Source: Agrypnia vestita
Taxonomy: Eukaryota; Arthropoda; Insecta; Trichoptera; Phryganeidae
Length of the DNA: 64,000 nucleotides
Assembly (NCBI GenBank): GCA_016648135.1
Contig: JADDOH010010016.1
Coordinates: forward strand, 82,510 to 146,509
Direction: 5' to 3'
The notes under the pieces are model-generated. The model had not been told where the DNA came from. It saw nothing but the letters and a program-made list of their open reading frames with translations, and made no database searches. The translations under genes and the position numbers were made by a program. This document shows positions 24,187 to 35,340 of this stretch, in pieces. Positions within the stretch are counted from its first letter, which is position 1. Every line of letters starts with the position of its first letter.

Positions 24187-24844
24187 AGTAAATTTTATCA
24201 GACTTATTCCAAATATTCTTGATTGTTACATATTTTTTTCCAATATTTTTTATTTTTGGTTATTTATTTATTTTGATAATGTTGCCAAAAAATGATATAT
24301 GTATTTTCACTCCACCAAAAAAACGAAGTAAACATAATTTATTTCAGATATAACCAAATTACCAAGATTATATTTAATCCTCGCTTTAACACTGCGGGCT
24401 CTCTCCTCAACTTCGAATTTCTGTGTTTATTTGTTAATATTGTTAATTTTGGACTACGAAGTTGGGAGTCAAGTTAAACACGACAGACTTCGGTTAAAAT
24501 AGTTTAAGGTTAATTGACAGGGTCAGCAGCTGTCAGTGAAGGGACGACTTGTTCCCGACAAAGTGAGATGACAAAGTGAGTATTTAATACGCTTATTTGA
24601 CAGTTAAACATGATAGATGGAGAACTTCAAGAAATAAAGTATTTTAGAGATAATTTTTTTTTAAGAAGACGCCAGCTGATGACAAGGCGATGTCCATTTA
24701 ATCTGTCAACATTCTGAATAAATATAGAAAAGAGACAAAATGCTTTTTTTAACTATTCATTCAAACTTATTTGATTAACTGAAAAATGACTTAGTGGTAA
24801 CATTATTTATACAAGAAACAGGAAAACAGTAAATACCACTAATT

Positions 24845-25030
24845 TATTAAACAAATTCTTATTAATTAATTAGAAAAGACATAGAAAAATCAAATTAACG
24901 AAAAAATATTTTAACTGTTACCGGGATTCGAACCAACGGACCTCCATTCTATCCGGGAATGGCGCGTTAATAATTCATAGAACTTTGTTCTGAAATTGCA
25001 AGTTCACAATAATAATGTGTTTTCTTAAAC
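24845..25030 (-). mobile_element. tRNA-containing repeat family T, copy 2 (partial)
   Basis: One arm (ATTAATTAGAAAAGACATAG, AACGAAAAAATATTTTAACT) is followed by a minus-strand tRNA 3' half (GGTTCGAATCCCGGTAAC), then TAGAACTTTGTTCTGAAATT and AATAATGTGTTTTCTTAAAC. All of these are found around the better copy at 36131-36460. The D-arm is lost. Confidence 0.6.
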
Positions 25031-26739
25031 ACTAATTTATTAAATTATGCACGTGATTCCATTAGACATTGGCCCAAAAATATTTTTATTTAATATTATA
25101 AAGTGCATTCACACGAAAATGAATCAGTTCATATAAGTTTTATATATTATATAATTAAAATGTGGATATACAAAATAATGCTTGATATAAACTAGATGGT
25201 TGTATAAATACTCGGTTATAAAACAATCTGAAAAATTACCAAAAAGAAATGATCGAGAGAAAAACTATGCAACACATTTTACCGGCCTTTTGCAAAAAAA
25301 TATGTTAAATTGGGATCACCGTATAGCCTGCGGTCTGATTATTTATATCGTTATGAATACCGTGTGGTCAGGTTGAGGATCCATAAAAAAAAGTTTCATA
25401 GAATAGAATGACAGACACTTACCGAAGACATGATTACTGTTCAAAATTAGCGTGGATGGACATTACGATTAAAGATGTTAGGTTTAAAAGAGTTATTTGC
25501 AATAAAAAATTCTACAATCGAACATATAATGAGACATACAGTAAAGTATTTTATGAAAATGCAAGGAAAGATTGTTGGAATTCAGGACCCTGGAAGGAGA
25601 ATATCATGACTCCGATATATGAATATGCGATGCTTTTGCCAGAAAGACCCTTTTTCGGGCCATGATAAAGACAGTGATGACAGTGAACATGATGGAAAAA
25701 TGCAGGAGATTAGGTAGGAAAAGAAGATAATTGCATTATCATGTGCCAATAACATGCATCACATAACGTCAACGTAATAAATCTGTGGGGTACAAAAAAC
25801 AAAGGCAGAAATATCCAAAAAAATGCAGTCATCGAAGATTACTAATTTATAATGCACTGAATTTGAGATTTTATAGGTAACATGGTCCAAAAATTAAGAG
25901 GAAACATGATTTTAGAAGAGATAGATAGTACCATTTTGAAATCACTACATTTTAAATTAATAATAATAATAATTTTTTAAATTTTTTGGATATTGTTGTC
26001 TTTGCTTTCTTACCTCAAATATATACATAGTATGACTCAAAAATTATATAAATATACAATAATATCTAGTATGTAGCGAACGAGTATGCAGTGTTTTGTG
26101 TTTTCGAATGTATTTAGCTATATATATACTTCTATATAGCTATGTATCGCTAGGTATACTTAATTTATTTAAATAAGATAGTAAAAATACAGTAGACCAA
26201 TACCCTCCCCCCAGAATAACAACATTTTTATAATATCCTAAGAAAAAATACATGGGATGTACTTATTGATGAACGTGTAACGTTTCTACAAGAAATGTAT
26301 TCATTATATCTATTCAATATGATGAATTTTCAAGTCGAAGAAATAAAGTTATTTCTAGCAACTTTTCAATGAATATTGATACATATTTTATGTAACATTC
26401 ATAACGGCAAAATTGACGAAGTGTACAATGTTGTGAAATAGCGGCCAATACATAATTGTTAAGATAAATGGGAACAGAGCCGTAAATTTGATCGAAGCGA
26501 TAACTCCTCATTTAATATATTTGATAGTACATACATATTTTTTGCTTTAAGTTGCTACGCAAGAACTAAAATTATATATGTAGGATGCAGAGAAGAAATT
26601 GTGTAGCTAAACTTCTGGTAAACGTGACGTTCTTGTAAAATTATCGCGTTGAAGAAATTTGAGACATCTGTCGCAAAATTTTACAGAAATTGTATTAATT
26701 AAAGTGTACTATATTTGTAACAATTACCCAAACAGCGCA
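25031..26739. other. AT-rich DNA with an unrecognised 85-codon frame
   Basis: The plus-strand frame 25408-25665 (MTDTYRRHDYCSKLAWMD...) has no domain I recognise. An acidic stretch (DSDDSEHDGK) follows in another frame, reminiscent of transposase N-termini, but this is not enough for a call. Confidence 0.3.
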
Positions 26740-26990
26740 AGTACAATTAACCTCCGCCCGTCGTCACATTACCCGGAGCAGTTTTCCGGAAGATTTTGGC
26801 GGCAAAACCCCAGCCCGAAAGGGCTCAAACACGCGTGTACCGGTGCACACACACACACACACGCACACCCAGTGTAGACACATTCGGAGTGAATTGTGTA
26901 ATTGCCCACTAAAATTGTCTTGGCGAAGTTACACCCTAATTCCACTTCCCTGAGAATCTAATTGTAGTATATTTTCGCATGCGGCAACCA
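26740..26990. other. GC-richer island with short (AC)n run
   Basis: Contains CCGCCCGTCGTCACATTACC, several ATTACCC/AATTA words and an AC run at about 26847-26868. A frame at 26659-26877 runs into the repeat and is not convincing. Possible conserved non-coding block. Confidence 0.3.
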
Positions 26991-27892
26991 TGATTTTTGA
27001 AATTTGCATTAACGGTATTTATTTTTTTAATAATTGAAAATAATAATAATTTAAAAAAAATCATTTTGCTGTGAAGGTGTTGTTTTTGCTATCGGTCATT
27101 ATTAATAGTGTAACAAATTTGTAATTATGAAAATATATCTATCCATAAATGGGTTAAGGATTTTTAATTTATGTTAAAAAAAGATAACACTGCTTACGTT
27201 CACAATTTGTTATTACAATGTTTTCAATGCTGATGCATGATCTTCAGTAATATTACTAATACTAAATTTAAGACCAAAGTAGGACGTGAGGAGTGAGAGG
27301 GAGATTAGAGTTGGGTGGGTATAAGGGCGTGGTCACTAAGCGCAGAAGAGAGGACGTAATATAAGGTGTTTGAATATTATATACATTTTTGTATTAATCG
27401 TTTAGTTTTCGCAGTTATCTAATTAATTTCCTTATTTAAAAATGTTTATTGATTCTACGCTAACGACCTTCAGTTACTGCGTGTATTAGAAAAAAAAACA
27501 TTTTTAAGACGGCGTGGCGGATGAGGTTATAAAATTTAGCCGAGATATTTATTAGAAAATTATTTCATAAAAGTTAAATTGTAATCAGATAAGAACCATG
27601 GAATCATCACGGCCACAAGTCGAGCAAAAAATTTCCATTAAAATTGCATTATAAGACCCTCCCTTATATAATTATTTCTATCCAAATCTATGTCAAATGT
27701 TTCCACAACCACATTCTCATGCCAATTTTTTGGTTAACATTAGAACAATAATTAAGAAAAAATCTTTTTTGTTCTTTTAAATATCAAGGTGCCCTTAATT
27801 CAGTCAGAAAAGTTAATAATTTTTTTTATATATCTATATTATATTTATTTTAATATGTGTATTTTCAAGCTTGAGTAAATGACATAGATGGA

Positions 27893-27965
27893 TTGTAACC
27901 TCACCGGGAATCGAACCCGGAACCCTTGGTATATGAAGTCGGTATCAAGCACTACACGGGATATT
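27893..27965 (-). repeat. tRNA-derived SINE head, minus strand (family S1)
   Basis: The minus strand reads GGGTTCCGGGTTCGATTCCC then GGTGAGGTTACAATCC, the T-arm/B box and start of the body of family S1 (compare 28741 and 46500). Confidence 0.6.
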
Positions 27966-28740
27966 CATTTAATAAATAATAATAATTGTGAACGGGACAA
28001 GTTTAAACGAATCTAGGCAGGCGTTTACAAAGACCAAAAGACTCACATTTCTGACAAATAAACATTGAAAAACGTATGTTTAGAATAAAAATATCAAAAA
28101 GTAATTCACTGTATCGTAGTGCATCAGTTTCTTCTCTAATTTTCGTATGAGTGACACGCGAAATGATATTGATATATTATTATGATTTATAATAAAATAT
28201 ATTAATTAACTTAAAACGTGGTGGCTGTATCGCGAAACAAGCAAGAGGAGGAAAACTGCAGATAAATCGAAACAACTACCCTAACAAGGAATAGCACTTG
28301 CACCACCTACAGGAGTAGTAGCTGTTCGCTTCTGTTTATGTACATAATATACCTCCATGAACTACCAGGCGACTTCCTGTGCACAATATACCGACAAGGG
28401 AGTTTTGAAAACTTTCAGAAAGTAACATATTTATTCATACTATGTTCTAAAGGGCTTACGTCATGGCCTAGAATTATGTAAAGTTACACGTGTTAGGAAC
28501 AATTTTTGTTTGTCATAGTAAAGCAAATGTATTAAAACTCTAATTAATGGAATAATTTATAAGTTTGATCATTTTTCTATGTCTGGAGCATCGACGGTAA
28601 ATGTATTTTTTATCGATATATTAATTCGGCACATGACTTTTGCGTTTGTTCCATTCAAATCTGTTTTACAAATAATAATATTGTTATAGGTACTCATCTG
28701 TCAATCCCTCTTATTCTCTATAATATATATAAGGGATATC

Positions 28741-28915
28741 TACGGGCCCTCGCGGGCATGACACTGGCTTCTCACACCGAGGGTTCCGGGTTCGATTCCC
28801 GGTGATTAATTAATCTACTTGATTTACGCAAGCATGGGTGCTTTGTGATACGTTTCGCTTCTGTTATTGGGCCTCTTAGCCTGTTGAAGCGTACAAAATA
28901 ACAACGTCGTTATTA
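28741..28915 (+). mobile_element. tRNA-derived SINE, family S1, copy 1
   Basis: A tRNA-like head (GACACTGGCTTCTCACACCG, then GTTCCGGGTTCGATTCCCGG) is followed by a body with GATTTACGCAAGCATGGG, TTTCGCTTCTGTTATTGGG and CTGTTGAAGCGTAC. The copy at 46500 matches over head and body. Transcription would use internal pol III boxes. Confidence 0.75.
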
Positions 28916-29106
28916 TATCCTTAGACAAAATAGACGGGAGATACATTTTTATGAATGCATAAAGTTTATGTGAAAAATGTTAAGACAGCTTGTCAAATAT
29001 TTTTATTCTTTTAGCAGAAATATTGGCGTTAGAAGAATTGAATTGTGCCCATTATATAAATTTTATGATGGCTTAAATCCTCCTTCATAGCAAATATATT
29101 TTGGTT

Positions 29107-29215
29107 TGTCATATCGAGGGTTCCGGGTTCGATTTCAGGTGAGATCACAATACATCTATGTAATTTTTTGTATTGCACTAGACTACCTAATTGGACCACA
29201 CAGCCGGTCGTTTTG
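29107..29215 (+). repeat. SINE head fragment related to family S1
   Basis: ATCGAGGGTTCCGGGTTCGA then TTTCAGGTGAGATCAC is the B-box region of S1 with a different downstream body. Confidence 0.5.
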
Positions 29216-29444
29216 TTAATTATTTTTTAAATATGAAACCACATGCAATGGTGAAGTACACTCTTTAAATTAAAGATGACAGTGATCAACCGTACCTTTC
29301 CCTTCATCCCATGTAATACACGAGTACGTGGAACTACGAGGATATCCCCATTAGCTTAGAAAGAAAAGCCTTCGACTCATGTATACTGCCAGTGACGACG
29401 TATGAAGTGGAGACGATGACCCTTACAAAGAAAGTGTAGAAAAG

Positions 29445-29782
29445 GTCAAATGCATGCAACGATTCATGGAGAGATCCAAGCTTGGCGTAAGCTTAAGAGA
29501 AAGAATTAGAAATTATGAAATTAGGCACAGAACTAGACTAGTGGATATCATGGATCGTGTAGCGAAGCTAAAATGGCAATGGGCACTATGGGCAGGGCAT
29601 GTTGCAAGGCAGGATGCCGCAAGATGGAATCCCAGAGTTCTGAAGTGGAGATTTTGGGAGAATTAAAAAAAGGCATTGGAAGACCTCAAAAGAGATGGGC
29701 CGACGATATAGTCGCTGTCGGGGGAGTAAAGGCTACAAGAAGCAAACGGAAGAATGCAAGGGTATTTATTTATTTATCTTAA
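29445..29782 (+). pseudogene. RTE-type LINE C-terminal remnant, family L2, copy 1
   Basis: First frame (29454-29666): MQRFMERSKLGVSLRERIRN, then RTRLVDIMDRVAKLKWQWA and GHVARQDAARWNPRVL. Second frame (from about 29640): GRPQKRWADDIVAVGG. Together these are the QRAMERxMLGVSLRDRIRN...KLKWQWAGHxAR...GRPxxRWxDD end of RTE-like LINE proteins, broken by a frameshift. A second, more decayed copy is at 63090. Confidence 0.8.
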
Positions 29783-30185
29783 TAATTTAGTTCCACTCCT
29801 AATGTTGTGTGGGCTAATATATGATTTCACTGAGACATATTGCATTCCATCTAATCAGTTAAAAGTTTTTATAATAAAATTTTTGCACTTCAGTTTAAAC
29901 CTCCTTATATTCTCCATGTTTTGAATTTCCTTTGGCAGGCTATCGAAGGTTTTTATACCTTTATACATAATACAATTTTGTGAGGTATCTTTCTTTTTCT
30001 TTGGTAGTCATATGATGTCGTTTCCTCTTGTATTGTAGGAATGAAAATCCTTATTCAGCTTCATACTGTCATCAAAGTATTTGAGTACGAATCCATGTTT
30101 AATTTTAAATATTTGCACCATTACATTATGTATTATTCTTTGAATTACAGTTTCCAGTCCTAGGGCATTCGACATTTTTGTAATT
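29763..30185 (-). pseudogene. jockey/CR1-type LINE C-terminal remnant, minus strand
   Basis: The minus strand translates as DFHSYNTRGNDI-stop-LPKKKKDT...NCIMYKGIKTFDSLPKEI and NIRRFKLKCKNFI. This is the YNTR...YKGxKxFNSLPxEI...FKxKLK end of jockey/CR1-like LINEs. At least one in-frame TGA. The ATTT-repeat tail at 29763-29780 is the expected 3' end and abuts the plus-strand LINE remnant. Confidence 0.75.
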
Positions 30186-31822
30186 TTAGTTATGAAAGAG
30201 GCCTATGAAGGCTGATGAAAAAGAAGGACAAGATGGACACTACCCTAACATGGGATGAGTCTGCAATGCCATTAATATACGAATATGTATTTTTTAATAA
30301 AATTATATATTTTATACAAGATTATTAGTTATTTAATAAGTGAATTAGTGTAGATTATTATACAAATGGCATAAGTCGGCAAAGCATTGTAATTAGTAAA
30401 ATGGAAATGAATAATAGACCTGTTTACATCTGTGGAGAGAACGTAACTAAACTAAAGTAAGACAGAAACTAAAGTAAACTCATGCGGCCCGTTATCCAAT
30501 CAGAACCTTTCAGAAATAAACTTTTGATCTTAACAACAATGGAACAAGACACAATAGTAATAGATCTCAGGTTCTAATTTTTTCGGCATCAGTTTATAAA
30601 TTATAAACTATTTGAGAGGTTGTTTTTTATGTGTATATATTTTGTGAGATGATTGAGCTATATCAAAAGGATTCGGCCGTGTGAATGTGAAGTTACATAC
30701 CCTAAAGACAGCTTCATACTCGTGTTCGTGAAAATCGCGTTATGTTAATTGGTTAGGTTTATTTAATTATAAATTTAGGTAGAGTTTATTTAATTATCGG
30801 TTGAATTACAGTGAGTGCTTTGTCGCTCGACCTTGGTAGATAACGGCGGTCATCGGTATGCCAGCTGATTGGGTGCGCCTGGGGTCGTCAACTTGGTTCC
30901 TGGTCGCGTGCGTAGCGGGTGCAGGAAGCGGTCAAGGTGAAGATCGCGGTGTGAGCTGGAGATGGTGCTGATGACTGATGCAGGTGTCGTATCGCGATGT
31001 GGTCGAGGATGATGTGTTGCGAGGACGTTATGGAACGTGGGGAAACGGGTCGTTGACCCCACATACTATTTGCAATACGCTCAAAAATGCCAAAATTAAT
31101 AATATACAGTTAAATTTTTCTAAGAAATTTTAACCCAGAAGCATGAAGCAGGTAGTTTTACCTCTATTTTAATATAATAAATACACATAGAAATGGAAAG
31201 GGTATGTCGTGACCCACCATTGTTTGGTTAGGTACCTGGAATGTAGCAGGTAGTTGAGGAGCAAATTAATAGGGACACTCGTTGTCGGTCATATTTTTGC
31301 AGCCGTTGTGTTGCGGTTTTTGCTCTAACGTTTTGAATTCTGTTTTTTGTAACTATTTTACAAATGAAAAAATTATAATAGTGCATACAATGGATAGAAA
31401 TAAACATTGTAACCCTAACACTAGAAAAATAATAATTTCATTACGAAGATTGGAGCACAAGACAAATTTACGTTATTATATATTTAAAAATATATATATA
31501 TATCTATTTATCTGACATGTGTATTATTATTATCACATCTTATCATTTAAATAAATATGACCAATATGATACTAATTGTGATAGGAATATTTATATATTT
31601 ATTTCCAATTTTTATTGAATACATGTATAATTAAAAGTAATGTTTTAATGTATTCACTGCATGCCCTTGGTAGGAAAACAGTAATTTTATTTTAATTTTC
31701 AAAATGACATCAGTCAATGAAGCCCAGTTATTGGAACAAGACACGGGGGTTTAGAATTTTTCATATATATATATATATAAATATGTGTGTGTTCTGTTTG
31801 AGATTTTCGGGAGTGCTATTGT
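30186..31822. other. no gene recognised; GC-rich block at 30830-31070
   Basis: The block 30830-31070 is GC-rich and repeatedly uses GATG/GGTG words. Its minus-strand frame (30850-31062) has no known domain. It may be an LTR-retroelement leader or a regulatory island. A TA microsatellite lies at about 31765-31783. Confidence 0.35.
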
Positions 31823-31887
31823 ATGGTACAAAAGTAATTTCTGGAATAACTCACGTTTCCTGTAAATGGTCTCCCCGAGAAGACCTA

Positions 31888-31935
31888 GGCTGACGTTTCG
31901 ACACGGTATCACGTGCCACTGTCAAGGCTAAAAAG
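31888..31935 (-). ncRNA. hammerhead-like motif (ACGT type), degraded core
   Basis: The minus strand has GGCACG...CGTGTC stem II (6 pairs, one wobble), then GAAACGTC. The 5' core reads TTGACAG instead of CTGANGA, so activity is unlikely. Clearly the same architecture as 32094. Confidence 0.4.
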
Positions 31936-31956
31936 GCCTCTAAAGTTACGGACTAG

Positions 31957-32026
31957 CCGTACTTGTTCCTACTTTTGTACCATATATATATATATATATA
32001 TGGTACAAAAGTAGGAACAAGTACGG
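31957..32026. repeat. perfect 70-bp palindrome, 35-bp arms, no spacer
   Basis: CCGTACTTGTTCCTACTTTT... is followed directly by its exact reverse complement, meeting in a TA run. It lies at the 3' border of the PLE, consistent with a fold-back or template-switch joint. Confidence 0.95.
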
Positions 32027-32093
32027 TATTTTGTACCATATATATATATATTAAAAACAAATTACAAATTCTGGTCGTCAGGACCAGTCGTCT

Positions 32094-32133
32094 GCCGACG
32101 TTTCGAACAGATCTCACTGTTCATCTTCAGGGC
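32094..32133 (-). ncRNA. hammerhead ribozyme motif (ACGT type), well formed
   Basis: On the minus strand: GCC then CTGAAGA (32130-32124), one extra T, stem II GAACAG/CTGTTC (6 perfect pairs, loop TGAGAT), GAAA (32104-32101), stem III ACGT, C17 at 32097 and GGC closing stem I (3 pairs). Hammerheads with very short self-complementary stem III are established in PLE terminal repeats, where they can act as dimers. The extra base before stem II is shared by most copies here. Confidence 0.65.
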
Positions 32134-32220
32134 GCCTTGTCGATGAGCTGCTTTTCCAAAAAGCGTACAACCGTTTGGGTCCGGAGCTCACCGTCAAGTG
32201 AAAGTTTGAAAAATTCTGCG

Positions 32221-32997
32221 TCAGGTGTTTGTGGAGGAGTGGGTTTCTCCAGCGACGCCGTTAATGTGTTTTGCTCGGCTTCTAGTAATCCGTATATTTA
32301 CTTTATTATCGTCATTATACAATGTTGAGAAGGTTGGATTTTCTAATTGCTTCGGTGTTTTCATCGTGATTTCTGGTTTATTATTATTAATATTATTTGT
32401 ATTAGAAATTTGATTATTATTATTAAGAATGTTACTCCATGCGGTCGGAAGTCGAATGCTATCGTCTCTGTTGTTCATTATATTATTATTTCTTTTATTT
32501 ATTTCAATTGCCTCTCTGTAGATTCTAAATGTTTCATTATTGAGGCTGGCAACTACTTTTGAGTTGTCGAAGTCTATTTTATGATTCTCCGTTAGAGAGT
32601 GGTGGACAAGGGAAGAAGTTAGTTTCCGATTTTTTATATCTACGCGATGTTCAGAGACGCGTGCCGAGATTCTTCGGTTTGACCTTCCTATGTAGGTTTT
32701 GTTACAGTCACCGCATGGTATTTCGTATACCCCGTGCGATTCTAGAGGTATTTTATCCTTCGGACTTCTTAAAAGTGATGAAATTTTATTATATGTTCTA
32801 AAAACAGTGCGGATATTATATTTATTTAATAATCGACTTATTTTATCTGTAGTTCCCTTTACGTACGGTAGGAATGCGGTAGCTAGTGGTTTTGCTTCTA
32901 TTAATTTATTTTTATTATTATTATTTTTACTTGAATGTCTTTTAATTGCGTTATTTATCGTGGAATAATAATAATGTAACGGTTTCTCGAATTCCAC
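32221..32997 (-). CDS. Penelope-like element C-terminus with GIY-YIG endonuclease (truncated)
   Basis: A 258-residue open frame. The GIY-YIG domain begins at HGVYEIPC (residues 88-95) and CGDCNKTYIGRS (95-106), with R109, H117 and a later REAIEI (161-166) whose Glu fits the metal-binding position. The paired cysteines before TYIG are a Penelope feature. The tail is Asn-rich with no domain. The RT domain that precedes GIY-YIG in complete PLEs is absent, cut by the inverted joint at 32967-32990. The ATG lies within the inverted repeat, so it is not a natural start. The open frame suggests a young copy. Confidence 0.85.
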   Translation of the reverse strand: MEFEKPLHYYYSTINNAIKRHSSKNNNNKNKLIEAKPLATAFLPYVKGTTDKISRLLNKYNIRTVFRTYNKISSLLRSPKDKIPLESHGVYEIPCGDCNKTYIGRSNRRISARVSEHRVDIKNRKLTSSLVHHSLTENHKIDFDNSKVVASLNNETFRIYREAIEINKRNNNIMNNRDDSIRLPTAWSNILNNNNQISNTNNINNNKPEITMKTPKQLENPTFSTLYNDDNKVNIRITRSRAKHINGVAGETHSSTNT

Positions 32998-33028
32998 GAT
33001 AAATAACGCAATTAAAAGACATTCAAGT
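32929..33028. repeat. perfect 38-bp inverted repeat, 24-nt spacer
   Basis: ACTTGAATGTCTTTTAATTG... (32929-32966) is the exact reverse complement of 32991-33028. The left arm is PLE coding sequence (about residues 11-23 of the frame). The right arm is an inverted copy of it, followed directly by plus-strand PLE 3' sequence starting AACGTCGGCAG. Confidence 0.95.
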
Positions 33029-33117
33029 AACGTCGGCAGACGACTGGTCCTGACGACCAGAATTTGACGCGGGTTACCCCCAAAGTAGTTAGAACTAACA
33101 TATATATATTTATATAT

Positions 33118-33190
33118 TGTGACTTGTGACCTTGTCGGGAATCGAACCCAAAATCTTCGGTTTGAGAAGCCAATAAGAGGGATGGTGATT
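33118..33190 (-). repeat. tRNA-derived SINE head, minus strand
   Basis: The minus strand reads GGCTTCTCAAACCGAAGATT then TTGGGTTCGATTCCCGACAA, the anticodon-arm-to-T-arm part of S1-like SINEs. Confidence 0.55.
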
Positions 33191-33867
33191 TAACTGAAAT
33201 ATTCATTGCTTACTTAATTTGTACTGAATTTATTAGAGCCAAGTTACGAATATTATTTTGCGTTGAGATGGCGCTGCATAATATGGCAAAAGCAATATAC
33301 AAAAATGTAAACAAATATAACAAAAGCAGCTCAGGGATAGAGAGAGTGAGGAGTTCTTCGCGCGAAGCGGCTGCGTTTAAAAAACAATTATTTACAAACA
33401 AGCGTAAACTTTGAAAGCGTAACAAGTGAGCAGCAAAAATAAAATCAATTATAAAGTACCGTGTGTAAAAATGCCTGTTCTTTGCCGTCACTAGGGAACC
33501 ACCTCCACCTTTAATTACTACAGGCCGAAGAAGAAACCCGCCCTTCCCAGAACTTGCATACAACCCAAATGGGGCGAGAACTATTTACGGGGATACTCGG
33601 GACACCATTGTTCACACCACTCGTGAGGGATGCTTTCTAATCTGGGCACGTAATTAAGTGAAGGGTGTAATTATCGAGAATTTTATTGTTTGCTTGTGTA
33701 ATTTTTTGTAACAAAAAAAAAAATCTACGGCAAACAAAGTTTCACTACTGAATGAAGATAATGTAAGACGATCATTCGGAAATGCGAGCAAAATTCAGCA
33801 CATTTTCTCGTACCTTCTCTTGCATGTTGTATGGAAAGCTATCAAATTAAAATTTATTCTTTAAGAT
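33191..33867. other. no gene recognised; GC-richer patch at 33440-33680
   Basis: A minus-strand frame of 117 codons (33210-33563) has no recognisable domain and contains low-complexity hydrophobic stretches. I do not call it a gene. Confidence 0.35.
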
Positions 33868-34045
33868 AAATTATTTATCGATATCTCATAGATGAAGCTA
33901 TTTATGTGAGAAACGCATAATACGATGCCCAGGCCTTGTAACCTGTATGAGCTGACTTTAGTGATTACTCTACACAATGCAACGATCACCAATTCAATCG
34001 TAACAACATCCACACATTATCAAATTTCGAAAATCATTATTTATA
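33868..34045 (-). mobile_element. MITE family A, copy 4, interrupted by PLE
   Basis: Family-A end (ATATCTCATAGATGAAGC) and interior (TTAGTGATTACTCTACACAA then TGCAACGATCACC), in the opposite orientation to copy 2. Similarity stops where the PLE 3' end at about 34045 begins, so the PLE probably inserted here. Confidence 0.5.
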
Positions 34046-34205
34046 TATATTTCGGAAATTTATTAACAAGCAACCTGAAGATGCCTGTTGTGATTCAGGC
34101 GAAACGTCGGTTGACGAATGGTCCTTCTGAGGACCAGATTTTGGCGCGAGTTACCCCCAAAGAAATCAATACTAACATATATATATATATATGTATATAT
34201 ATGTA
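34045..34205 (+). mobile_element. Penelope-like element 3' end
   Basis: Contains a hammerhead motif, then GGACCAGATTTTGGCGCGAG and TTACCCCCAAAG, matching 33040-33095, and ends in a TATATA microsatellite (34177-34205), a typical PLE end. Confidence 0.7.
34071..34113 (+). ncRNA. hammerhead ribozyme motif (ACGT type), well formed
   Basis: CAAC at 34071-34074 pairs with GTTG at 34110-34113 (one bulged G). CTGAAGA at 34075-34081, one extra T, stem II GCCTG/CAGGC (5 perfect pairs), GAAA at 34101-34104, ACGT, C17 at 34108. Confidence 0.65.
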
Positions 34206-34989
34206 TGTTCGAATTCTAGGAACCTTTTGTGTTTGATCAGTCTATCTTAGAGACATCTTTTCTCATTAACTAGTTAGTATATAAATGTAAAGTAATGATA
34301 CCTCTATGATAAAGTATGTTCTTAGAACATATTTTCATATAAAAATATTATTATTCTCAAAGTTTCATAAATTTTAAAAACACATATTTTTCTAAAAAGA
34401 TACTGTCTATAAATTAATAAATTACCAAAACTACGATTCTTAAGTACAGAAGAAAATTGATCCACTTCGTAGGCTTAAAAAACTTTACATATACGACATG
34501 TGACATGATTAATTTTTTTGTAATATTGCAACGTAAACACGGTTAGCTTGAATTATTGAAAATCGGTATAGGTAATATCTAGTTTTCTTACCAATTATGT
34601 TTTAAACGAGATTATTGAATATAATACGCGGCTTTTTTTAAACAATTTTTACATAATTTTCATCATCAAGAATGACATTCGATATAAATCAAGAAAATAT
34701 ATTATTCTTTTAAAATAAAATCTAAGACTTTATTAGAATTCAGTCAACAATCAGCCAATTAATTAATCAAGGAGGTGACTTATAAATAATAGTCAATATA
34801 TCAGTATTCTGATTACAATAAAGGCTTTGTAATTTTTATTATATAAACACAAGGTAAGATATACATTTCGTATATTTAATTTGTAAAATAATATTATCTA
34901 ACAAAACAGTAGAGATTTATGTCTGCATTTTACTTTTGATACATTTTCCACCACTTACCTGTCGGAAATAAATGTCGCTAAACACCTAA
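34206..34989. other. AT-rich DNA, no gene recognised
   Basis: No open frame or repeat called. The minus strand at 34966-34958 has a consensus-like donor, CAG followed by GTAAGTGG, adjoining the next island. Confidence 0.35.
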
Positions 34990-35340
34990 CAGTGCTATTT
35001 ACTTTATTCACGGGGCCGAATTTATTACAGTGAGGCAAAAGAAAACCTATCTGCCACCGTAAATTCGCCTTTATTACCCGGCTACATTAGGGACAACAGA
35101 TACGCCATTAAGGACAACAAAGGCGAGCAAATAGCTGGAGAATGGCCCGAAAGGTTGAAACGTCTTCATAATATTAACAGGCCATTATTGCGTGTAGGCA
35201 CCCCGCAGCCCCACCTGACAGATGGCCAATTAAATCATGACAATGCGATAATTTAGACGATACCTTTCGACGAATGTGCGACGGGCAGGCGGGGACTGGT
35301 TGCTACACTAAGAGTGTAAAAAAATGGTCAATTTATAACG
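34990..35340. other. GC-richer island, candidate conserved non-coding block or UTR exon
   Basis: A balanced-composition block in AT-rich surroundings. It has a SOX-like ACAACAAAGG word at about 35113. The plus strand is open for about 90 codons without an ATG (YIRDNRYAIKDNKGEQIAGE...). The minus strand runs into the CAG/GTAAGTGG donor at 34966. The evidence does not decide between enhancer and exon. Confidence 0.3.

Larger units (their letters stand above)
31823..33100 (-). mobile_element. Penelope-like element cluster (rearranged copy)
   Basis: The minus strand carries an open GIY-YIG C-terminus (32997-32221), a 3' region with a hammerhead motif at 32133-32094 and a second PLE-type 3' segment with another motif at 31935-31888. 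At the other side, plus-strand 33029-33064 repeats the 3' segment found at 32100-32067 in inverted orientation, then continues like the PLE end at 34 kb (GGGTTACCCCCAAAG). Two perfect inverted repeats mark the joints. Head-to-tail and inverted partial copies are characteristic of PLE insertions. Confidence 0.8.

Noticed and set aside
25408..25665. 85-codon frame MTDTYRRHDYC...
   Set aside because: No recognised domain, no conserved neighbours and AT-rich codons; kept only as a note in the region entry.
31229..31300. GTACCTGGAATGTAGC read as an AP-endonuclease TWNV motif of a LINE
   Set aside because: Only one short word matches and the frame is broken at once.
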